Of a stretch of DNA of 39,015 nt, positions 33,820 through 39,015 are shown piece after piece; positions within the stretch are counted from its first letter, which is position 1, and each line of letters starts with the position of its first letter. A program made the translations under genes and the position numbers. This stretch comes from CALAED01 sp937891035 (GTDB lineage Bacteria; Actinomycetota; Actinomycetes; Streptosporangiales; Streptosporangiaceae), in contig DASQSZ010000271.1 in NCBI GenBank assembly GCA_035642125.1, forward strand, positions 1 through 39,015, written 5' to 3'. Under the pieces are notes generated by a model, which did not search any database, was not told where the DNA came from, and worked only from the letters and a program-made list of their open reading frames with translations.

Positions 33820-34769
33820 GTGAGCTCCCCCTTCCGACGGCGGAAGATCAGGGCGGCGATCGAGATGAGCACGACGACCAGGCCGAGGATCACCGCCATG
33901 GCGGCCGCGAGGTTGTACTGCGACCCGGCGACGGCGGTGTTGTAGATGAAGTAGGTCGGCGTGTAATAGTTCGTGATCACCCCGGACTGGTAGTTGTTCA
34001 GGATCAGCGGCTCCACGAACAGCTGCGAAGCGCCGATCGAGTTGAGGAAGATCAGCATCACGATGGCCGGCCGTACCATGGGCAGCTTGATCTTGAGGAC
34101 GATCTTCCGTACCGGCGCGCCCTCGATCAGCGCCGCCTCGACGATGTCGCGCGGCACCGACTTGAGCGCGGTGTACAGGATGATCATGTTGTAACCGGTC
34201 CACTCCCAGATGACGATCACGATGATCGACGGGAGCATCATGTTCTCGGACAGGAAGTTGGTCCCGGGAAAGCCCAGCGCCTCCGCGAGGCGAGGGAACG
34301 GCCCGAACCGCGGTTGCAGCAGGAATCCCCACATCAGCGTGGCGACGACGATCGGCACCGCGAACGGGATGAAGTAGATCGTCCGCCACGTCCGGCCGAA
34401 CTTCACCAGACCGAGATCGAAGATGGCCGCGAAGAAGAACGCGATGGCCAGCATGATCGTGATCTGGACGGCACCGAAGACCACCACGCGCGCGACGCCG
34501 TTCCAGAACAGGCCCGAGCCGAGCACCTGCCGGTAGTTGTCGGCGCCGGCGAAGGTGGTCCCGCCGATGATGCGGGTGGTGTAAACGCTCGAATAGACCG
34601 CATACCCCAGCGGCACGAGGACGAAGAGCACGAACGCGCCGAGGAACGGCGCGACGAAGAAGATGCCGCGGCGGTCGCGGCGGCGAACCCACGCCGTGCG
34701 CGCGGCGCGGGCCCGCTGGGCGGCCCGCCCGTGCTCGGGCGGGGCCGTCCGTACCGCGGTGTCACTCAC
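33816..34769 (-). CDS. Carbohydrate ABC transporter permease (MalF-type)
   Basis: The product is 317 residues from GTG 34769. The N-terminus is basic, then IFFVAPFLGAFVLFVLVPLG starts the first of about six membrane segments. The EAA loop is DIVEAALIEGAPVRKIVLKI, then KLPMVRPAI. The end (IAALIFRRRKGELT) overlaps the next permease start by four bases. The gene follows the binding-protein gene by 18 bases. It forms the heterodimeric channel with its downstream partner; the substrate is probably arabino-oligosaccharide given the adjacent GH51 gene. Confidence 0.93.
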   Translation of the reverse strand: MSDTAVRTAPPEHGRAAQRARAARTAWVRRRDRRGIFFVAPFLGAFVLFVLVPLGYAVYSSVYTTRIIGGTTFAGADNYRQVLGSGLFWNGVARVVVFGAVQITIMLAIAFFFAAIFDLGLVKFGRTWRTIYFIPFAVPIVVATLMWGFLLQPRFGPFPRLAEALGFPGTNFLSENMMLPSIIVIVIWEWTGYNMIILYTALKSVPRDIVEAALIEGAPVRKIVLKIKLPMVRPAIVMLIFLNSIGASQLFVEPLILNNYQSGVITNYYTPTYFIYNTAVAGSQYNLAAAMAVILGLVVVLISIAALIFRRRKGELT

Positions 34770-34787
34770 TGAGCCAGACCTCCTCGG

Positions 34788-36200
34788 CTAGCTGGTGGAG
34801 ACCTTGAAGCCCTGCTGCTGGGCGTACTTCACCATCTGGTCCTGGAAGGCCTGGAACGCCTGCCGCAGGGTCGTCTTGCCGTTCTCGACCTGCCCGAAGG
34901 TGGTGTTCCCCTGGTTCAACGCCGCGATCATGAACGGCGGCCACTGGATCGGGGCGAGGTTCTCGGCGGCGGCGACGAACACCTCGTTCGGCTCCGAGTC
35001 ACCCGAAACCGGATACTTGATGCTCTTGAACTCCTCGGAGTTGAGCAGCGGGGTGTAGGTGGGGAAGAGCGAGGACGGCGGGGTCTTCAGGATGTCCCAC
35101 GCCTCGTCGGACGCGGTCAGCCACTGCACGAACTGCGCCGCCTCCGCGGGGTGCTTGCTCTGTTTGAAGACCGGGTAGGCCGAGCCGCCCCAGTTCGCCT
35201 CCACCTTGGTGCCCGGCGTCCACTGCGGCAGTGGGGCGGCCCGCCAGTCGCCCATGGTCCGCTTCGCCTGCGGCGCGAAGTACGACGGCGCCCAGGCCGA
35301 GTCGAGCCCGGCCGCTGTGATGCCGCGGTCACGGTTGATGGGCGGCTGCGTGGAGTTCGGACGGACCGTCGAGACCGCCTTTTGGTCGATCAGCCGCTGC
35401 CAGTAGTCGGCGAACCTCAGCTGGGCCGGACCCGTCCAGTTGATCTTCACCTGGTCGCCGCCGGCGTAGCCGAACGGCGACGCGCCCGCCTGCGACATCA
35501 GGTCAAGCAGCCATTGCAGGTCGCTGGGCCCGAAGTTCATCAGGTAGACGTTGGGGTCGGCCTGGTGCAACTTGACCGCCGCGGTGGCGAACTCGGCCCA
35601 GGTGGCCGGCGGCTTGATCTTGTGCTTGGCGAGCAGCGGCGCGTTGTAGTAGAAGGCCATCGGGCCGAAGTCGCTGGGCATCGCGAGCACCGCCGAGCCG
35701 CGAGAGACCTGCTGCCAGGCCCACGGCACGAACTTGTCGCGGTGGTTGGTCGCCCCGTACTTCGACAGATCGACCAGATGACCTTGCACCTCGAAGGAGG
35801 GCAGTTCGGCGAACTCGACCTCGGCGACGTCCGGCGCGCCCGAGCCCGCCTTCAGCGTGTTGGTGAGCGCCTGGTAGGTCGGCAGCCCGGCCCCGGGATT
35901 TTCCTGCGTGACGCAGATCTGGGGGTGGGTCTTGTTGAACGCGTCGACCGCGCGGTTCATGCCGGGGACCCACGCCCAGAAGGTGAGCTTCGTGGCGTTG
36001 GACGACTTACAGGACGCGCCGGCCACCAGGGAGGCGCTCGGCGAGGCGTTGCCGCCCGGCGCCGCGGCCCCGGCGCCGCCGGTGCCGCCGTCACCGCCGC
36101 AGGCGCTGAGCGCCGACAGGACGAGCAACCCTGCCGCCGCGAACATCAGACTTCGTGGCCGCCGACGCGGCATGCGCGGCATTCGTGAGGTCGAAGACAT
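34788..36200 (-). CDS. ABC sugar-binding lipoprotein
   Basis: The product is 470 residues from ATG 36200 (AGGAG about 12 bases upstream). The signal peptide is MSSTSRMPRMPRRRPRSLMF, then AAAGLLVLSALSAC, with the lipidated Cys34. A Gly/Ala linker precedes the type 1 solute-binding fold: TKLTFWAWVPGMNRAVDAFN, LTNTLKAGSGAPDVAEVEFA, ADPNVYLMNFGPSDLQWLLD, AAQFVQWLTASDEAWDI. Trp and Tyr residues fit stacking on sugars. It delivers substrate to the two permeases encoded directly downstream. Confidence 0.93.
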   Translation of the reverse strand: MSSTSRMPRMPRRRPRSLMFAAAGLLVLSALSACGGDGGTGGAGAAAPGGNASPSASLVAGASCKSSNATKLTFWAWVPGMNRAVDAFNKTHPQICVTQENPGAGLPTYQALTNTLKAGSGAPDVAEVEFAELPSFEVQGHLVDLSKYGATNHRDKFVPWAWQQVSRGSAVLAMPSDFGPMAFYYNAPLLAKHKIKPPATWAEFATAAVKLHQADPNVYLMNFGPSDLQWLLDLMSQAGASPFGYAGGDQVKINWTGPAQLRFADYWQRLIDQKAVSTVRPNSTQPPINRDRGITAAGLDSAWAPSYFAPQAKRTMGDWRAAPLPQWTPGTKVEANWGGSAYPVFKQSKHPAEAAQFVQWLTASDEAWDILKTPPSSLFPTYTPLLNSEEFKSIKYPVSGDSEPNEVFVAAAENLAPIQWPPFMIAALNQGNTTFGQVENGKTTLRQAFQAFQDQMVKYAQQQGFKVSTS

Positions 36201-36256
36201 GTCGGTGGGGGCTCCTTGCCTTGACGATGGAGGACTGTGGCCGGCTGGTGGTGGAT

Positions 36257-36282
36257 GTGGTGCTTCGTTAGTGGTGGTGCTT
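36257..36282. repeat. Direct repeat upstream of the binding-protein gene
   Basis: GTGGTGCTT occurs at 36257-36265 and 36274-36282, 17 bases apart, within the 145-base gap between the GH51 stop and the binding-protein start. It could be a regulator site or the remnant of a GT-rich expansion. Confidence 0.3.
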
Positions 36283-36345
36283 GGTGGGTGACCGCGCCTC
36301 GGCGGTCGCCTGGCGGTGGGGCACGCGTCGCGGGTCACGGGTCGC

Positions 36346-37833
36346 CTAGCGGGTGGCCGTGGTCCTCGCCTCGACGAGGGTGAACGACTTGGGCGGCAGC
36401 GTGAGGACGCAGGTGCCGCCGCGTGGGGTCTCGGCGCCCTCCTGGAGTCGCACGCCCTCGACGTCGGGCAGGTCGCGCGCCTGCCCGGCCTCTTCGGCGG
36501 TCACCGTCGCGATGGCCACGGCGCCGTCGAACGCGAGGTCCCGCAGGACGATCTCGACCGTCTCCTCGTGGTCGGGGTCGCGGTTCACCAGGGTGAGCGC
36601 GAGCCGATCGCGGTCGGCGTCGGCGGTGGCCGCCGCGTCCACGAGGTTGAACGGGCCGAGGTCGGCGACCCGGTGCGGCCACCGGCTGCGGTGGTCGCCC
36701 GGCAGCGGGTCGACGACCGGGCCGACGACGTAGGCGTCCACGGCCACGTCAAGCGCCGCCCGCGCGTGCAGCAGGAAGGGATAGTAGATCGGCTGCAGGA
36801 CGGCGGTTTCGGGGGTGGTGACGATGGGCGCGATGGCGTTGACCATCTGCGCGAGGTTGGCCATGCGCACCCAGTCGCAGTTGCGGACGAAGATGTTCAG
36901 GTAGGTCCCGACGGCGAGCGCGTCGGCGAAGGTGTAGCGCTCTTCGAGCGCGCCGTCGTCGTGGTTGCGGAACCAGACGTTCCACTCGTCGTAGGCGATC
37001 CGCGGCGGCGTCGCGATCTTTTGGATGTACGCGGCGCGCTCGATCAGGGCGCGGGCGCCGCGAATGGCCCGCTCCGCCTGGTGCGGCTGGAGGACGTTGG
37101 TCCAGTAGTCGTCCGAGCCGGTGTAGATGTGGACCGAGTGCAGCTCGACGAGCGAGGCCATGCCGTCGATGACGACGCGGTCCCAGTCGCTCCAGCCGGT
37201 CAGGCCGCAGCTGACCAGGACCGCGTTCGGGTCGAGCATCTTGATGGCGCGGGCCCAGCGCGTGGCGGTGCGGACGTACTCTTCCGCCGACAGCGCGCCG
37301 ACCTGCCAGTCGCCGTACATCTCGTTTCCCAGGCCCCAATAGCGCACACCGTACGGCGCGGCGTGGCCGTTGTCGCCGCGTCGCCCGGCCCAGGCGGTGT
37401 CGCCGGCACCGTTACAGTATTCGACCCAGGCGAGCGCCTCCTCGAGCGTGCCGGTGCCCATGTTGAGGCAGATGTAGGGGTCGGTGCCCAGCTCGGCGCA
37501 GTAGGCGAGGAACTCGTCGGTGCCGAACCGGTTGGACTCCTCACCGCCCCATGCCAGGTCGGGCCGGCGCGGCCGGGCGTCCTTGGGCCCGATGCCGTCG
37601 GCCCAGTGATAGTTGCTGACGAAGTTGCCGCCTGGCCAGCGCAGCACGCCGAGCCGAAGCTCGCGCAGCAGGCCGAGCACGTCCTTGCGGAAGCCCTGGG
37701 CGTCGGACAGCGCCGAGCCCTCGTCATAGAGCCCGCCGTAGACGCACCGACCCAGATGCTCGACGAATCCGCCGAAGACGTTCCGGTCCAAGGTGCCCAG
37801 CGGCCGGGCGGGATCCACCGCGATACGGGTCAC
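36346..37833 (-). CDS. Alpha-L-arabinofuranosidase, GH51
   Basis: The product is 495 residues from GTG 37833 (GAGGAGGAAG upstream), the normal length for intracellular GH51. The acid/base Glu171 lies in YWGLGNEMYGDW and the nucleophile Glu283 in IAYDEWNVWFRN. Other family blocks are NVFGGFVEHLGRCVYGGLYD, LRWPGGNFVSNYHWADGIGP and the C-terminal beta-sandwich ending CVLTLPPKSFTLVEA. There is no signal peptide, so it acts inside the cell. It removes arabinofuranosyl units from arabinan or arabinoxylan oligosaccharides imported by the adjacent ABC system. It lies downstream of the LacI-family gene and upstream of the transporter genes. Confidence 0.95.
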   Translation of the reverse strand: MTRIAVDPARPLGTLDRNVFGGFVEHLGRCVYGGLYDEGSALSDAQGFRKDVLGLLRELRLGVLRWPGGNFVSNYHWADGIGPKDARPRRPDLAWGGEESNRFGTDEFLAYCAELGTDPYICLNMGTGTLEEALAWVEYCNGAGDTAWAGRRGDNGHAAPYGVRYWGLGNEMYGDWQVGALSAEEYVRTATRWARAIKMLDPNAVLVSCGLTGWSDWDRVVIDGMASLVELHSVHIYTGSDDYWTNVLQPHQAERAIRGARALIERAAYIQKIATPPRIAYDEWNVWFRNHDDGALEERYTFADALAVGTYLNIFVRNCDWVRMANLAQMVNAIAPIVTTPETAVLQPIYYPFLLHARAALDVAVDAYVVGPVVDPLPGDHRSRWPHRVADLGPFNLVDAAATADADRDRLALTLVNRDPDHEETVEIVLRDLAFDGAVAIATVTAEEAGQARDLPDVEGVRLQEGAETPRGGTCVLTLPPKSFTLVEARTTATR

Positions 37834-37937
37834 GCTTCGCTTCCTCCTCGTTCGCTGCCTCGCGCCCCCGAATCAGGTCGAGCCCCCTGCCTCCTCCTGT
37901 CACTTGGTCACGGTCACCGGGCCACCCTTGTCTGTTG

Positions 37938-37967
37938 CGTCATCTCGTCATCTCGTCATCTCGTCAT
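37938..37967. repeat. 8-base tandem repeat at the 3' end of the LacI-family gene
   Basis: CGTCATCT is repeated three times perfectly (37938-37961) plus CGTCAT. The stop codon of the regulator (37948-37950) lies inside it, so a change in copy number would change the C-terminal DEMTR tail. Confidence 0.7.
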
Positions 37968-39015
37968 GTGGTCGCCGTGTCATCCGCCCGCCCGCCGCCG
38001 GGTCGGCGCAGCCGCACGAGCTTCGATTGATGAGCTCGACCGGGAGCAGTAACGGCTCGGCGGAGACCGCCGCGCCGGTGATGCTCTGCAGCAACAGGTC
38101 GACGGCGCGCTCCCCCGTCGCGCCCAGCGGCACCCGTACGGTGGACAGCGCCGGCGTCAGGTACTCGGCGAACGGCATGTCGTCGCAGCTGACCACGGCG
38201 ACGTCGGCGGGCACGCGGCGACCGGTCGCGGCGACCTCGCTGAGCACGCCGATGGCCATGGCGTCGTTGTGCACGAAGATCGCGGTCGTTTCCGGCACCC
38301 GCTCAAGCAGCAGCCGGGTGGCCGCCGCCGCGCCGCCCGGGGTCCAGTCGGCCTCCACCACGAGGTCTTCGTGCGGCTCCATATCGTGGGCCAGCAGCGT
38401 GGCCTCGTAGCCGCGCAGCCGGCTGCGCACCACGCGCCGGCGGAACGGCCCGGTGACGCTGCCGATCAAGCGATGGCCATGGGAGATCAGATGCTCGGTC
38501 GCCAGCCGCCCGGTCTCGCCCTGGTTGGAGCCGACGACCGGCACCTGCCCACCGGGGACGTGGTGCAGGCTGACCGCCGGCACGTACGTACGAAGCAACT
38601 GCGCGACCTCGGAGTCGTCCTCGACCTGGGGAGCCGCGGCGATCACTCCGTCCACGCGCCGTTCGATCAGCATCCGCACGATGTCGGCGCCGTCCGCGCC
38701 GTCGGCCGCCAGGTGCCCGACCAGCACCGCGTAGCCGCGGCGGCGCGCCGCCTGCTCGACGGAGACGGAGAAGTGGGAGATTGCGACGTCGGTGGCGTCG
38801 CTGGCGATGAGCCCGATCGTGCCAGTCGTCCGCCGGACCAGGCTGCGGGCGATGGTGTTGGGGCGGTAGCCCAGGCTCTTGGCGACGGCCATGATCCGGG
38901 TCGCGGTCTCCGCCGAGACCCGTACGTTGCCTCCGTTGAGCACCTTGCTCGCCGTCTGGAAGCTGACGCCGGCCCTGGCCGCGACCTCTTTGATCGAGAC
39001 GTATCGCCGTGCCAT
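37948..39015 (-). CDS. LacI-family transcriptional regulator
   Basis: The product is 355 residues; its ATG is the last three bases of the window, so promoter and any longer start are not visible. The N-terminal helix-turn-helix is VSIKEVAARAGVSFQTASKV, then LNGGNVRVS, with the hinge helix NTIARSLVRRTTGTIGLI. The periplasmic-binding-like effector domain follows (SVSVEQAARRRGYAVLVGHL, IFVHNDAMAIGVLSEVAA, ALSTVRVPLGATGERAVDLL). It most likely represses the GH51/ABC genes and is released by arabinose or an arabino-oligosaccharide; layout supports this but no operator was recognised. The last residues are encoded by an 8-base tandem repeat. Confidence 0.93.
   Translation of the reverse strand: MARRYVSIKEVAARAGVSFQTASKVLNGGNVRVSAETATRIMAVAKSLGYRPNTIARSLVRRTTGTIGLIASDATDVAISHFSVSVEQAARRRGYAVLVGHLAADGADGADIVRMLIERRVDGVIAAAPQVEDDSEVAQLLRTYVPAVSLHHVPGGQVPVVGSNQGETGRLATEHLISHGHRLIGSVTGPFRRRVVRSRLRGYEATLLAHDMEPHEDLVVEADWTPGGAAAATRLLLERVPETTAIFVHNDAMAIGVLSEVAATGRRVPADVAVVSCDDMPFAEYLTPALSTVRVPLGATGERAVDLLLQSITGAAVSAEPLLLPVELINRSSCGCADPAAGGRMTRRPHDEMTR

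Noticed and set aside
32857..34692. A single 611-residue permease starting at 34692
   Set aside because: The N-terminal half of that frame is a shadow of the MalF-type permease. The real start is the GTG at 33819, which overlaps the stop of the upstream permease gene.

Overview
The window is 39 kb of very GC-rich chromosome (roughly 70% by eye) from a filamentous-type actinomycete, most likely of the order Streptosporangiales or a close relative. Evidence for this is the strong third-position GC, GTG/TTG starts with AGGAGG-like ribosome sites, small actinobacterial families (DUF5302, DUF5999, a DUF5753 regulator), an ECF sigma/zinc anti-sigma pair, an F420-type LLM oxidoreductase and an AfsR-like NB-ARC ATPase. 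No rRNA, tRNA, CRISPR array, insertion sequence or phage gene was seen.

Left part (1-9.3 kb): a truncated small hypothetical gene, a DUF1996 membrane-anchored protein, and a lipoprotein fusing a COG4315 domain to DUF4142. The lipoprotein is divergent from an ECF sigma factor and its membrane anti-sigma factor. An AT-richer gap leads to a cytochrome P450 and an AHBA-synthase-like PLP aminotransferase, six bases apart. Facing them are a MarR regulator, a Mut7-C RNase-like protein with a ubiquitin-like N-terminus, and an LLM oxidoreductase.

Centre (9.6-19.9 kb): the most striking region, a co-directional block. It encodes acetoacetyl-CoA synthetase, a 609-residue phosphohistidine-domain protein, a hemerythrin-like protein, a 354-residue ATP-grasp PEP-synthase N-domain protein, a biotin carboxyl carrier protein, a biotin carboxylase, a pyruvate-carboxylase-type carboxyltransferase and a HAD phosphatase. 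The last five genes overlap or nearly touch. The two PEP-synthase pieces match the architecture of phenylphosphate synthase. The carboxyltransferase keeps its catalytic residues but appears to lack the arginine that holds the carboxylate of pyruvate. Together with acetoacetyl-CoA synthetase this suggests an undescribed biotin-dependent ketone (acetone) carboxylase: phosphorylate the enol of the ketone, carboxylate it to acetoacetate, activate it to acetoacetyl-CoA.

Right-centre (19.9-32.8 kb): an AfsR-like NB-ARC ATPase without a DNA-binding domain, DUF5999 and DUF5302 proteins, and a second COG4315 lipoprotein. That lipoprotein has an upstream ECF-type promoter matching the one before the first COG4315 lipoprotein 20 kb away. 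Then come a membrane-anchored hypothetical protein, a frameshifted HxlR/SCP2 regulator and an XdhC C-domain protein. An operon-like run follows: a frameshifted acetamidase/formamidase, a zinc alcohol dehydrogenase and an SDR. It is followed by an HTH/TPR-type protein, a small hypothetical protein, a small secreted protein and a DUF5753 regulator.

Right end (32.9-39 kb, all minus strand): a sugar-utilisation locus with a LacI-family regulator, a GH51 alpha-L-arabinofuranosidase, an ABC solute-binding lipoprotein and two permeases. The import ATPase is not in the window, as is usual when a shared MsiK-type ATPase is used.
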